Source: Dicyema japonicum | Taxonomy: Eukaryota; Dicyemida; Rhombozoa; Dicyemidae | NCBI GenBank assembly: GCA_011109175.1 | Contig: RDEW01000048.1 | Coordinates: 333,445 to 397,444, forward strand | DNA: 64,000 nucleotides | Reading direction: 5' to 3' | In this document: positions 10,045 through 22,400 of the stretch, piece by piece | Layout: each line of letters begins with the position of its first letter | Position numbering within the stretch: position 1 is the first letter of the stretch | Program-made: the position numbers and the translations under genes | Notes under the pieces: generated by a model | Seen by the model: only the letters and a program-made list of their open reading frames with translations | Told to the model about the DNA's origin: nothing | The model's database searches: none

Positions 10045-12576
10045 TTAAAGGCTACTGGCTGCTCTCAGGATTGAGAGCGCATTTCCCCTTACGATCTGTA
10101 AGGAGATGCGCTCAATGAGCCAGCCCTTCTCTCTGACATCCCTCCTCCTTTTAGCGACTAACGATCCAATTTTGTTGAGCAGGGCTAACGACCTGCTTCC
10201 TATGACTCCCGAAGTTTCGACTGCGACTGGTTCAAATGTGTACTGTTCGCCGAGGCATGTGTACTTCTTTGCTTTAAGTATTTCTGCTTTCTCTGCAGCT
10301 GAGCCTGGATTTGTCGCACTCATTGTAATATTGGAAGGGGAGAAGCTATCTACGCAGGTGGGCATCCCAGGCCAGGTACTTCCCAGCATCCCACGGGAAC
10401 AGAGTCATTGGTTCAGTGTCCGATCCGTTAATGTAGCGTAGGATCTGGTGAACTAGACCACGGGAAGCATATGTCGAAGACAGAAAGGCTGGAAGGGCGA
10501 GTTCAAGTGGCGAGCGTATCTCAATTCCTCCATAACGAAGTGGTAACTTGCATTGGGTCCACCCTGTTTTATCCAGAGAGATGTTAAGTGTTTCTTCAAC
10601 AGAGGTCCTCAGCTTCTCATCGATAACTCTCAAGAAATCCATGTCTGTGAAACATGGGGATGTCCGTAGAAAAAAAAGAAGTCGTGGTGAAAATTCTTGA
10701 GGATGAAGAGAGAAATGTGGTGTAAGGTGAAAATTCTTGAGGATGAAGAGAGAAATGTGGGAGTCCAAAGCTTTTAGATTGTGCGTGAGCAGCTGTACGG
10801 ATTCACTCTTCTCCTCCAGGACAGTTGACATGTCATACAGAGGAGATCCGAGGAAAATTGCCTTTTCTAGTCGGGTGACTTTGATGTCCTGGAGGCAAGT
10901 AGAAATGGTCGTTATTGCGCGTTCTAAGGTGTCCTCTCCACAGGTCACGTTAATAACTTTGCACATCGATGGATACGGCTCCAGTCGAGTGCCGCGAGGG
11001 CAGGGATGACGCGTTTAACCTCTTCCACGACAATTTCCCAAACTCCCTCCAATGGTCGCGTCATCAAGGTACCATAAGTTCAAGGAAGTTTTGATCGCAG
11101 ATGATACACAGTTGATACCCAAAGCAAAGAGTAAAGGGCCAAGTGGGTCTCCTTGTTGGACTCCAGTCTTGGACTTGATGGCGTGTTGTCCGAAGATCAG
11201 CGTACACGGGGAACCATATGAGAGTCTGACCATCCTGCTGATCTCATAAATCCTGAGACACTATCTTCTATGATTCTATCTTCGGATGCTATTGAATGCA
11301 TTACGTATGTCCAGTTTGACTATAATTGAATCCTGCGCGTCAGGAGGGCTGGCAACAAAATTCCGGATTGAATGTATTACTGCATCACATCCATTAGGTA
11401 CTCCAACTCCGAGTTGGACAGGACTAAGTTCGGCACTCAAAGTCTTGCTGGCTGCTCTGGCAGCGATCTTCGACGATAGGCGCCTAAGGACGTTACCAAT
11501 GGCGATGGGTCTTATCCCGCCGCAAGGATTCTTGAAGGCTACCAACCTCGAAGCGAAGAGGAGTTCTCAAGCATACTCCGAGATATCTGCCCGAAGAACG
11601 TGGTTCGTAAGAGCATTCAATGAGACGATGAGGGAGTCCCCTGTGTCGACGGTTGTTACAGAGGTGAGGTCTTTTATGTGGCTTGGGGCGTAGCCCGTCC
11701 AGACCGGCGCCGCTGCTTCCAGGGAATGCACGAATAGCCCATTTAATATCATCAGAGGTGCCATTTAGTTGTGGGACATCCTTTTGAATTTCGTGTCACG
11801 TAGATCAGCTGGTGCGGGCGGAAATTTCTGGACTAACTGGTCTAAAATTTCTTTTCTTGGTGAAAGAACCTTGTCGCTGCTGAAGAGTGTACGTAGGACT
11901 CCCCGAATGTCCCCGACCATGATCTTCTTGTTTATTTCTCTGCGAAAATCCCTTTTCTTGGTTCTGGATGAAGAGGGTGAGTCAACAGCAGTCGAAATGC
12001 TTTCCAGTGTATCCGCCAGGTTGATACTTTCGTATTTAGAAACGTTTTTTTTGATGATTGACTTGACATTCCGTCCTTCAGTTCGGTCGGATGTGATCCG
12101 AGGACAAGAGGTGCAAAGCAGAGAAGGCGCATCCAAGCTTCTTGGGTGTTGTCACTGACTGCTTTGGTGATTAGTTTTGAGAGACACGTGGTAGCTGCTA
12201 GGCGACTTTGGGATTCTGAGTGGGATAACCCTCTCTGATACAAGCCGGTTCAGGCGCGTAAACATTCGTCCGTGTTAGATAGGTCCAGGACTGAACCAGA
12301 GAGCGGTTCCTTTTGCCTTGTGGGGTTCCCAAGAGATGTGGGGCATGACCAACTTGGGAGACACTGAGCAGTCCGTCTTGTCAGCTTGTTGCACCCAAGG
12401 TGTCCAAAATTTGGGCAACGGGAACATTGGATACTATATTTCCTCTTGTTTGCCTCTCCACAGATAATGCAGGGGATAGACGTGCGAGAAATATGCTTTT
12501 GGGTTTCGGTGTTGGTTTCGGATCGTTTTCCATTGTCATGTTCAATCCAAAAAGTAGAACGGCCAATACACCTCAT
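10045..12576 (-). pseudogene. Broken PHD-RT-RLE polyprotein
   Basis: Coding segments of the element above: 12576-12250 (PHD-like finger), 12136-11765 (linker), 11545-11276 (RT fingers and palm), 11233-11015 (RT palm with GVQQGDPLGP and YLDD), 10966-10349 (thumb and post-RT), 10389-10045 (endonuclease-like end, stop at 10045). At least four breaks. The ends of 10966-10349 and 10389-10045 overlap in different frames within the conserved GKYLAWD...VDSFSPSN block, so a single shift near 10370 separates them. Confidence 0.8.
10686..10760. repeat. 40-bp tandem duplication inside the RLE element
   Basis: A 35-bp sequence starting GGTGAAAATTCTTGAGGATG occurs at 10686-10720 and again at 10726-10760, a period of 40 bp. 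Because 40 is not a multiple of three, the same bases are read in two frames (SLFILKNFH and SLHPQEFSP on the minus strand). The duplication itself therefore frameshifts the ORF. Confidence 0.95.
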
Positions 12577-12590
12577 TTATTATATGTCAC

Positions 12591-13117
12591 AATTATAGTT
12601 ACTCACATGGCTGTTGTGTCAACAAAAGTGGTCCTTTATAGTTGGGAGTGTCTTAATGTGATTTGTTGGAGGGAATGGCCACTGCCTTTTACCAGTTGGT
12701 TCTGACCTATTTTGTTCTCGTTTGACTTTATGCCAAATAAAATTATGTAGTGAAGGATATTCACAATTATGTTGTAGAAGTGTATTCGACACTATTTCCT
12801 TAAATTAATAAATCCTGTCGATTTCCCACTATTTCCTTGAAAAGTAGAGTTTCCGTTAAAAATTCGAGGATTCGAGAATTTTTAAAACGTGTCATTTATT
12901 AATTTTATATTTATAAACGTGTCGTTGTTGTTAGTGATGAGACGTAAAATATTGAAAAATTAGAAATCATGAAATTTATGCAGCAAAATAAGGGATTTAA
13001 TAATTTCCTTAGTATTTTCAAGAATGGATAAATAACAGATTCCTGATTGAGAATTGAAAAGGATATTGTTCGTAATCGGAGAATGAATGACTTGTAAAAG
13101 AAGTAAAAAAGTGATAA
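12591..13117. other. Intergenic, no gene seen
   Basis: AT-rich spacer between the RLE element and the EIF3I stop codon. Short frames here do not resemble anything I know. Confidence 0.4.
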
Positions 13118-14217
13118 TTAAGGAGTAATAAAAATAGAATCATCATCATATTTAGTATTATAGTAGTAATCATCAAAGTAATGAACATGAACACTTCCAT
13201 CCTGTCCTGCACTACAATACGATCTCCCATTTGGGTGAAATCCCACTCCATTGATTGGTCCAAAGTGACCACCAAAGTTACACAATTCCTCCTCTGTCCC
13301 TATATGATAGAATCTTGACAAAAACTCCCCATTAACTGTTGTTGTCACATCCTTAGCCTCCTGTCCCCCAGCCAGGATAACCTACATGTAATTAGACTAC
13401 CAACATGAGGCATGAGTGAGGATATTCCCACAGAATTGACAGGTCTATCAGACGAATAAGTCATCAATTCTAACAAATCAAAGTCAAATAACTAACATTC
13501 ACAAAATCAATACCTTCGCTGTTTGATCCTTACTACCACTTAACACTAATGGAACACGTGGGTGTACTTTCATATCAGTTATCATCTTCTCATGAGTACT
13601 CAGTCTCTTCATTATCTTCTCATTCTACCATAATCACTACCACTCACTCTAATGTCGTACAAGCTAACAACTCCACACTCATCCCCCAATATTACTGATT
13701 CATCACACAAACCAAACACAGAACACGTGACTCGTTTAGTGCTCTCTATTACTCTTATTGGTTTCCTCACTGATTTAGTCATCATTATTACTTTTCCCAA
13801 TGTCGTACAGCTCCACACGTGGACTCCAACGGGAGGCCAACACAATCTTACCATTCCACGATAGCTTGCATGATGAACATCTCAGAGTTATGTTCTCCTC
13901 TTCTATCAGTTCCACAGTCTTCCCTGTCTGAATATCCACCAGTCTCAGAGTACCGTCACCAGCAACTGATAACAGAAACTGAGTCATGTCTTTGTATTAT
14001 TATAAAAACAACAATCAACATCAAAGTCAACAACAGCCCCAGTGTGGGGGATTGTCCCCATTTTACTGCATTTGTTGATGAACCATACAATAATAGACAT
14101 GTCCTTTCCACCAGAGAACAGAAAATCCCCTTCCCTGTTGTACAAAATCTTAACTATTGCCTTTGTATGTCCACTCAATATTATTGGGATCTATGTTTAT
14201 TACACTACAATTACCAT
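13118..14217 (-). CDS. EIF3I: Eukaryotic translation initiation factor 3 subunit I (WD40)
   Basis: The first exon is only the ATG (14215-14217). A 24-nt intron follows and the protein then reads IPIILSGHTKAIVKILYN, REGDFLFSGGKD and GTIPHTGAV, the standard eIF3i opening. Later exons hold WD40 blades (LLSVAGDGTLRLVDIQTGKT, and SYCSAGQDGSVHVHYF at the end). The last blade has GGHFGPINGVGFHPNGRSY, very close to the family. eIF3i is a seven-blade beta-propeller in the eIF3 complex that organises 43S pre-initiation. Internal introns are of the usual very short size; I did not place them all. CACGTG occurs at 13555, 13724 and 13816. Length and domain order are normal. Confidence 0.92.
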
Positions 14218-15395
14218 TTAATTAACGTGATTTTAAATTATTAATTATAAATTAAACTATGGTTACATTAATATAAATAATTATATATCAGAAAAGTATA
14301 GGGAAATACTTATGGTCCCAGGATTTGAGTTGGAGGACAAAACAAAGTACAGGTTTGTACAATCTCTTGACCATATTGGTTTGTCCAAAAATATTACCAC
14401 GGTGATTTGTTTTCGAAGATCTTTGAAACATTTTTTAGAATTAAGGATTTTATCAATCGTTTCATGGTTCACTATGGCTAACTGATAAACTCTATTTTTA
14501 GTAGGGTCATCAATGGAACATGAGATCAAGTATATAATCCGGAAGATATCCTTGTTGGAACTTCAAATCTGGGGTTACTTGTCTCACAGTGGAAAGATTT
14601 TGGAGTTGTCCTCATATCTGAGGCTTCCTTTTCTACTTCTAGAACGGGAAATTAGAAATTTCCAATCTATTCTAAAGTCTCTATCACACTGAAGAGATAC
14701 AAAATTTTGTAAAGGAGAAATCTCTCAATGCTTTTCAGGTGATTTCGCATCTTATTTCTTAAAGTCAAATTCCTTATGTGGGTAATGAAGATTCTGTATT
14801 ATTAAAGAAAATTAAAAAGACAACTGAAAAGACTCGTGTGATTTCACATGAAACCTATCAGCGTTTATATTGTGTGGCCAGGTGTTTCGGCGGAATCTGC
14901 CGAACCATAGGGCATGGTGTGCTCTTTACTGAACAGCATATTTCACTATGAACGTCGGGTGAATTCACCCATTCAATCTCAGTGGGTAGCCAATCGGCCA
15001 CACGGTTTGAGGCGTACACACGTTGGATGAATCAGAAATTTGATTCTTTTTAGAGAATACTCCTTTTTGATATATCCAACATCCCGGAAATACCTAGTTG
15101 TGGAGATACCCTGACTCAATCGAATCACATGCTTCATTCGGTGAACAACGATTGGAAGATGTTCCAAAAGGATATAACCTACAAGTTATGGCAGTATGAT
15201 GAGTACCTTGGTCGACAGACCATGTACGTGGAAGAAATTCCTTCCACACAACATCATACCTTTAGGAGCTGAAATTGTTTCTGAACTCGGAAACAAGACA
15301 AGGGTCGTCACTATATACCCTATTGGGTGAATATTTTACAGCCTATTTTAGCACATATGATAAAATAGGCCCAACCACCTTGGTTGTCCTGACAT
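14218..15395. other. Unassigned stretch with short hairpins
   Basis: Minus-strand frames at 14281-14529 and 14979-15167 have no recognised family. Two inverted repeats are visible: TTCGGC/GCCGAA at 14886-14904 and a 10-bp perfect stem at 15341-15370. This may be old mobile-element sequence, but nothing proves it. Confidence 0.35.
15341..15370. repeat. Perfect 10-bp inverted repeat, 10-nt loop
   Basis: GCCTATTTTA at 15341-15350 and its reverse complement TAAAATAGGC at 15361-15370 flank a 10-nt loop. It could be a hairpin terminator-like or element-end structure. It lies just downstream (minus sense) of a LINE tail. Confidence 0.8.
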
Positions 15396-15660
15396 TCAAA
15401 GGGGAAATACAAGAATACATTGAATATTATTATTAGCACTTTCACGAGAGCCCGCATGTGCAGCAAAAAATATAAGAGAAAGAGTTAGCTTCTTCCAGGC
15501 TTTTCTGTTCTTTGCTAGGTCCTTCAGTGTGTCCACATTGGGACCAGATGCCAATGTTTTCTTCACGGCTTTCAGATCGTTTTGTAAAACGACCGGGAGG
15601 GTTATTCTCGGTCTTCCACGAAAGTGTTTTACATTGGAGGAGTAGTAATCTTCCATTGCG
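15396..15660 (-). mobile_element. LINE C-terminus and 3' tail
   Basis: The minus strand reads FRGRPRITLPVVLQNDL and AKNRKAWKKL, a C-terminal motif shared with the plus-strand copy at 59255-59551. Next comes TTATATTTTTTGCTGCACAT and a run of AAT triplets near 15423-15435. The same 3' end (CGAGAGCC, then CGCATGTGCAGCAAAAAATA in the plus sense) occurs at about 60320-60385. Confidence 0.7.
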
Positions 15661-15745
15661 ATATTCGAAGGGATATCGGGTCCAACCTCAGGACGAATAG
15701 TATATGAATAATAACACGTGGGTAAAGAATTAATTACAAAAGACT

Positions 15746-16671
15746 TTAAAAAGTATTAAAATGTCCAGATTTAAAGAAATTAAATTGAATGTAATTTCCC
15801 CTATAAATAAGTAAAGACATAACCAGTCAACAGTCACACATTGCCTCATCAATATCTTCTCAGCAGTCCCCCAACTAGATCTTACTATTGAGGGATATCC
15901 AAATATGTGATCAACACTGTTTAACATAAATTTCTTAGTAATTGGGTCTATGATAATCCATCAGTAATACCATTAGGATAACCACTTCCATAATCCTCAT
16001 AGTCAAATCCCTCAGGAAATGACCAATCACGGAGAGACTCATCCCTTGCCACTTTTGCACAAATACTTGCAGCCCCCACAACAGGAAATAACAAATCAGC
16101 CTTTGACCTCACCTCAAAGTTGACTTTCTCCTTAAAGGACATTGATAATTTGGTGTGACAGATTGATGGTTTACCAATAGTGTCCACATACACCTAAAGT
16201 GATTATTAGAGACAACAGTGTGAATGTCCACTCCATCATCAATCAAAGTTTGTACAAGAGAGACCACACAGTCCATTGATATTTGGTTAAGACTATATTT
16301 GGGAGTCTCTAACATTTTATTTGATATCAAAAGAGGTGAGATATACTTAACAATCCACATGAATGACCCACTGTGAATCCCATTCTTAAGTTTGTCAATG
16401 ATTTGTTCACGTTTGATGGGAGTAATGGTCTTAGAATCTGTATAATATTATAATAATACCAGTAGCACCAATCTCATTGAGAGTGTCCATCATGTGCAAT
16501 GGTACTACAAATGCACCAAACACTAAATTACCTAAAATTATATATATTATTACCCAAAACAGGACCTCTACCAGCCTCATCAATACCCACTATACATTTG
16601 TTATTCTTACAGACATCACTAACCAATGATCGCTTTATATATTTTGTTAATTGTTCACACTTCAATAACAT
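15746..16671 (-). CDS. RNASEH2A: Ribonuclease H2 subunit A
   Basis: The N-terminus contains KCIVGIDEAGRGPVLG, the type 2 RNase H active-site D-E motif. Further on are YVDTIGKPS (third catalytic Asp), SKADLLFPVVGAASICAKVA, DYGSGYPN and VDHIFGYPSIVRSSWGTAEK, in the order of eukaryotic RNASEH2A. The enzyme is the catalytic subunit that cuts RNA at RNA-DNA junctions and removes ribonucleotides from DNA. A 23-nt intron near the 3' end joins VTVDW to GNYIQFNFF and a stop at 15746. Read-through of that intron gives a different, hydrophobic tail, so the spliced form is preferred. The start is the first ATG before KRSLVSDVCK, and length is close to the family norm. Confidence 0.9.
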
Positions 16672-16734
16672 TTATTATTTAAATTTTTACTTTATTTAAC
16701 CAACAATATAAAGTTAATATTTAATAATCAACCT

Positions 16735-18240
16735 TCCTCGCCTGCCTGTTCGTCAGCCTCCTCAGGCAGGTTCGATTCTGGTTGCTGAAACAACTCCGAG
16801 AGCGCCTTGTCCAATTGAACCCTTTGTCCATATGTCATCTCCGGGCTCTGCCTCCTATACCCGAGTGTCAGGCTCTCTAGGATCCGCTATAAAACAGTGG
16901 ACTGTAGATAGGCCTGGAGCTTCCTATCTAACCCTAACTGCTTCAGATAACCCTTGTGGTACCTTGTTGCAATTCCTTCCTACGTCATTACTATTGGAAT
17001 AACGAGGACCTTGCAACCAAGAATCTGCCCCATCTGGTTTGTAAGCAAGTCATACTTCTTTTTTTCTCCATTTCCACAGTATGCAAACGGTCTTGAGACG
17101 TATGCCAACCTCTATGATAAGGACTTGGCCAGGCTCCTTATCGTGTACCACAATGTCCGATTTATTGTGCTTGACTAGCACCTAGTACGGATAACACTGT
17201 CTACCTTAATTTGGACCCTGGTGTTTTCTACTACAGATTGCACCTTATGAGTCCGCAACTTTCTGGTGTGGCGAATACCATACTTATTGCATAGAAGATG
17301 AAGACTCCTTACTACCTCGTTATGTCTCCACACATAGTCGTGGCAAGCATGGATCCGCACAGAGTGGCTAAATGATCAACTGACATGCTCCTTGACTTAC
17401 AGTGGGGACATGTATTTGTTGATCGACCACAAAAATATTGTTGTTTTGCATATACGTTATAGCGCCTACAATCGAGGTGAGTTGTCACCGTATTTAGCCA
17501 TATTGTCGACGTTTTAAGGTCGACATGTGGGTTGTCCAATGCTCTGAAGAGGACCTTATGAAGGCTTTTTAAGTTGATCTTTTCCATAAATTATTATATT
17601 GTAATTCGATCAACGCCTTCACATTTACTAGCCCACCATCATCAACACCATACTTAGCAGACAAAAAAGGTCTGATAGTGCCTAGGTGGGCTGCCCGTGT
17701 TTTCTCGGTCGTTATTATGGCTGCTTCCTAGAGACACACTTGACCCAGCTATCAGGGTGTCGTGCATTCACATTAGGATACGCTCACTTAGTTGGATTAC
17801 TCCAAAGTCCACGGCCGAATTTATCACGGGTAAATATAGTCTCTCCTTATTGGCTGCCAGCATGGACATGGTTCTCTCTGAGTACTCCACGGATCATAAC
17901 ATCCATCTCATCATACTCTGAACTCAAACTCCACAACATCTATGTAGTAGTTTAGCAGCGAGACAGCATACTCATTTAATGCTAGGAACAAATTCCTTGC
18001 ATTTAGAGACATCTTACATAATAACGCTGCTCTTTTACGAATGCCTTCAGTCGCTTTGTCTCAGGCATTATGGTTTAAAGTTTCGGTAACACCTAGATAT
18101 CCTCTAGGACTCTAACTAACTCGCTACATTTTTGTGTTAGTCACAAACTGAATAATTAAAATCTAGTCCTATACTCTCAAAGAATTCCATGGCACAGACC
18201 CCATGAGTAAAGTCCTCGCTGTTCGAGCATACATCTAGGT
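16735..18240 (-). mobile_element. C-terminal half of an RLE-type LINE (Dong/R4-like)
   Basis: The minus strand reads TNTCPHCKSRSMSVDHLATL, then HNEVVRSLHLLCNKYGIRHT, KLRTHKVQSV, VQIKVDSVIRT, KSDIVV, IIEVGI and KKYDLL. This zinc-knuckle plus IEVGI/K block matches the restriction-like endonuclease end of the copy at 45480-47130. Upstream, NEYAVSLLNYYIDVVE parallels NEHATSLYNYYIGLIE in that copy. Stops and shifts are frequent, so it is a dead fragment. Confidence 0.75.
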
Positions 18241-19483
18241 CATAATAAGAAGGGTGATTTGTACTGAAATATCCTAAGTTGTTTTGTGTTATAATTAAAT
18301 GTTAATAAAAAATGTTTCTTAATGATTGTTAATTATGCTGAGTATGCTGATGGAACACAGGATGAAAGGTTTCTGATGAAGAGTACACCTTTGCTACCTC
18401 TTAACTTGTGGAATTGGCATGTCGTGAGGACATTCCACTGGACTCTAATAGAGATATTTTGACTTACTCTGATGTGGAGATGGGGAATAATGGATAGTTG
18501 ATGGCACATTCTTCTTCTAAGAGAGAAGGATTACTACCAATCTGGATTAAAATCCGATTAATTAGATATTTTACTGGTTTTACTTTTTAATCATTTTGTT
18601 GAAATTAATAACTCATTATAGTCCACCACCTAATTGTATTTAACTTACAATCTGATGGACCTCTATTCTTATTAATTTGAGCCCAGTTTTTTAATTCAAA
18701 ACATCGTCTTGATTCCTTTATGAGACAATCATGTTCTCTAAAGTTTTCCTGATTACCAGTAAATGAATGATCCCAACGAATGTGATGTTGCATAGCCATC
18801 ACATGTAAGTACTACTTGGAGGGACAATTTTGACCTTCCCATGATCCTGGAGAGATAGTCGCATTTCCAAGCTTTTAATACCCCGCTTACTGTAGATTTT
18901 TAATAAATAAAAAGCATATATTCCACTTTCAAAAACAAAATTTAATGTTATTTGACTAATAATGACACAGGTACAATTAATAATATTATTAGTCAACCTT
19001 CTATAATTAATAATCATAATACTCCACCCACCTGTCACAGATATGACTAATCCTCTTCACAACCATCTCTTTAGCGTTTTTATGTATCTTCCGGGGAGGT
19101 CAACATTTGGAAATAAGATCCTTATTGGATAATGCTTCCTAATTACGATTCACACTTGCACTGGATGGAGGACCTCTATTTTGGCAAGTTCAGTTCTGAC
19201 TATCTCCAGGCGGTAGAGATGCAAATTGGGATTATCTCGTCGCAAGCAAAATCAATATCGTCCGTGTATATTAATTTTCACTTGTTCTGACTTTAACATC
19301 ACTTCAACATAAATAAAAAATAAAATGAGTCTCCTTGGAGAATTAATAGTAACCACAAACAAATTTGTTAATAGTTCAAATAGCATCAAATATTCATGGA
19401 AAACTCGTTTATTATTAAATTTTTAATAATATTTTAATTTCATATAATAATTGTTATAAATAAAATTTAAATTTAAACTAAAA
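18241..19483. other. Unassigned; possible decayed retroelement
   Basis: A minus-strand frame at 18605-18802 ends with HDCLIKESRRCFELKNWAQI and then NKNRG. This faintly recalls the end of GIY-YIG endonucleases of Penelope-like elements, but the match is too weak to call. The rest is AT-rich and includes the NNT 5' flank. Confidence 0.3.
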
Positions 19484-22400
19484 ATGTCTTTGATAATGAA
19501 AACCGCCCTTTCAAGAATATCCCGTCTTCACTTTCGATATCGCAGTACATCTTTACGCCCCCAAGATATTACAGTTGGGGTACCAGCTGAGACTGAATTA
19601 AATGAACTGTATTGCAGTATTATCATTATAGTCGAGTAGCACTCAGTCCACAAGGCGTCTCTGATTTAATAAAAGCCGGATTTAAATTGCAAATACAGAA
19701 GGGTGCTGGCTTAGGGGCCAATTACACTGACGAAGACTACTCCAGTTCTGGGGCATTGATTGTTACCAGCCCACGTGATGCATTCCAGTCAGATGTGGTA
19801 CTCAAAGTGAGATCATTTATAAGTAATTATTAGGTGAGACCTCCCACTCTTTCAGAAGTGGAGTTGTATAAGACAGGAGGACTATCAGTCTCATTTTTGA
19901 GTCCATCAGTACACAAATCAACAATAAATGCAATGATGAATAAACACGTGACTGTTATGTCGATGGATATGATCCCTCGAATCAGTCGGGCTCAGGTTGT
20001 GAACTTGATTGACCCAGGCATTCGACGCACTGAGTTCAATGGCCAACATTGCTGGATATAAGGCTGTTTTGGAGGCAGCCAACAAATTCGGGAGATTTAT
20101 GCCGGGACAAATGACAGCAGCAGGGAACATATCCCCAGCCCACGTGTTAGTGATTGGTGGGGGAGTGGCTGGACTGTCGGCCATTGGAGCAGCTAAACGA
20201 ATGGGTGCTGTGGTGAAGGCATTTGACACTCGTTCGGCTGTGAGAGAACAAGTTGAGAGTTTGGGGGCTCAGTTCTTAGAAGTTAAATTGGGGGTTAATG
20301 AGAGAGTTATTATAATAGGAGGAGGGAGAGGGAAGTGGGGGATATGCTAGGGAAATGTCCCCTGAGTTTATTAAGGCTGAGATGGAATTGTTTGCCAAGC
20401 AGTGCAAGAATGTGGATATATTGATAACCACAGCTCTAATTCCAGGTAAACCAGCACCAAAACTGATAACACGTGCTATGATTAAGTCTATGAAGGCTGG
20501 GTCTGTCGTGGTGGACCTGGCAGCTGAGAATGGTGGTAATATTGAGACAACATTGCCCGGTGAGTGCTACGTGTTCAATAATGTGGTTCATATTGGATAT
20601 ACTGATATGCCTAGTCGTCTCCCACGACAGTCATCATCTCTTTATAGTAATAACATCTCCAAATTCTTTCTTTCTCTACGAAGTATTCACAAGTCATTAT
20701 TTGTAGACCAAAATGGGGACTTTGAGGTTGATTTGACCAATGAAGTGACACGTGGAGCAACAGTTGTGCAATCTGTATGACTAATTCATCACTATAGGGC
20801 AAAATACTACCACCAGTTCCCCCAAAAGTGGTAAAACCATCGCCAAAGAATGTGAAAGAGCAGATTGTAGAGGAACCAAACTACTTGCGGAAGGCGTTAG
20901 TAAATTACTCTGCCCAGTCAGCTGTTCTGAGTAGTCTAATTGGTTAAAATATAAAATAAATGCTTAGGTTTGGGGGTTGTTGCTCCCTCAGCCTCATTTG
21001 CACAGATGTTGTCGACATTCTCATTGGGAGGAGTAGTTGGATACTACACAGTCTGGGGAGTTAGTCCATCTCTACATTCTCCCCTAATATCCGTGACTAA
21101 TGCAGTGTCAGGAGTGACTGCTGTAGGTGGAATGCTGTTGATGGGTGGGGGATATCTCCCATGTACGTTACCACAGTCGTTGGGAACAGCTGCTGTGTTT
21201 ATATCAGCAATCAACATTGGAGGAGGATTTGTTGTCACCAAGAGAATGCTTGAAATGTTCAAAGGACGTGACAACTACAGTTATATGACTGGTCTGCCTC
21301 TTTTGACTCTTCTTGGGGGATACTCTGCCTCCAAGCTGTTGTTGGATGTCCCATACTTGGATAGTGTTGGCTACCTCTGTGCCTCACTTTGTTGTATTGG
21401 TGCTGTCAGTGGATTGGCCTCACAGAAAACAGCACAAATTGGTAATTCACTGGGAATTGTTGGGGTTACTACAAGTCTGGGGATTACTTTGGGGGTCATT
21501 CAACCTCATCTTCCATTACTATCACAAATACTTACGACTACTGCATTGGGTAGACCACGTGGATTATTATAGGGACTGCTGTCGGAATGAGAATAGCAAA
21601 AAGACTGGAAGTGACCCAATTACCACAAACAGTTGCACTCTTCCATAGGTGAGACTCCTATTCATTCTAGTTTGGTTGGGGCTGCTGCTGTGCTCACATG
21701 TGCTGCTAGTTTTATGGACACTCATGATGGTGATCTTTTAGTCAAGACATTCCAACATTTGGGCACGTGTATTGGATCTATCACATTCACTGGTTCTTTG
21801 ATTGCCTTTGGCAAACTGCAAGGTTATCTGTTGTTGTGATGTTAGGATTCATTTCTGGTGCCCCATTTTTGTTGCCATACAGAAATACTATTAATATGAC
21901 ACTACTGCTGTCTGCTTTGGCCACATATGGGGGATTCATGGCTACTGATTCATTGGAGATTGGACTATCCATGATTGGACTGGGAGGACTACTGACTGGC
22001 ATATTAGGGGTAACACTGACATCCGCCATTGGAGGAGCTGACATGCCTGTTGTGATAACTGTCCTTAACAGTTACTCTGGGTGGGCCCTCTGTGCTGAGG
22101 GATTCATGCTCAACAACCCATTAATGACTGTTGTGGGGTCGTTGATTGGTTCATCAGGAGCTATTTTATCCTACATCATGTGTAAGGTAGAATTGTACGA
22201 CTCAGCAGGCAATGAACCGGTCCCTTCCAAATGTGGTACTTGGAGGATATGGGGTCACCAGTAAGACATCTAACACATCATAACGGGCACTCATAAGGAA
22301 ATTGATATTTCATCAATGGCTGATCTAATAACAGGACAATGTAATAACATCATAATTGTCCCCGGCTATGGACTATGTGCTGCTAAGGCTCAGTACCCCA

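Larger units (their letters stand above)
10045..12590 (-). mobile_element. RLE-type non-LTR retrotransposon with N-terminal PHD-like zinc finger
   Basis: Minus-strand order: a Cys/His cluster of PHD type near 12490-12360 (CIICGEANKRKYSIQCSRC, HLGC and a later C-x-C pair); a linker; RT with GGIRPIAIGNVLRRL, KLDIRNAFNS, GVQQGDPLGPLLF and the active site YLDD; and a C-terminal region with PWDAGKYLAWDA, SPSN, GSAAEKAEILKAKKY and PVAVETSG. The C-terminal block has the layout of a PD-(D/E)XK restriction-like endonuclease found in R2/NeSL/Hero-type elements. No AP endonuclease is present. The ORF is split by frameshifts (for example near 10370 and at a 40-bp duplication at 10686-10760), so the copy is inactive. 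Confidence 0.85.

Noticed and set aside
18605-18802. Penelope-like GIY-YIG endonuclease
   Set aside because: Only one weak motif at the end of a short frame. No RT or catalytic GIY-YIG motif nearby.
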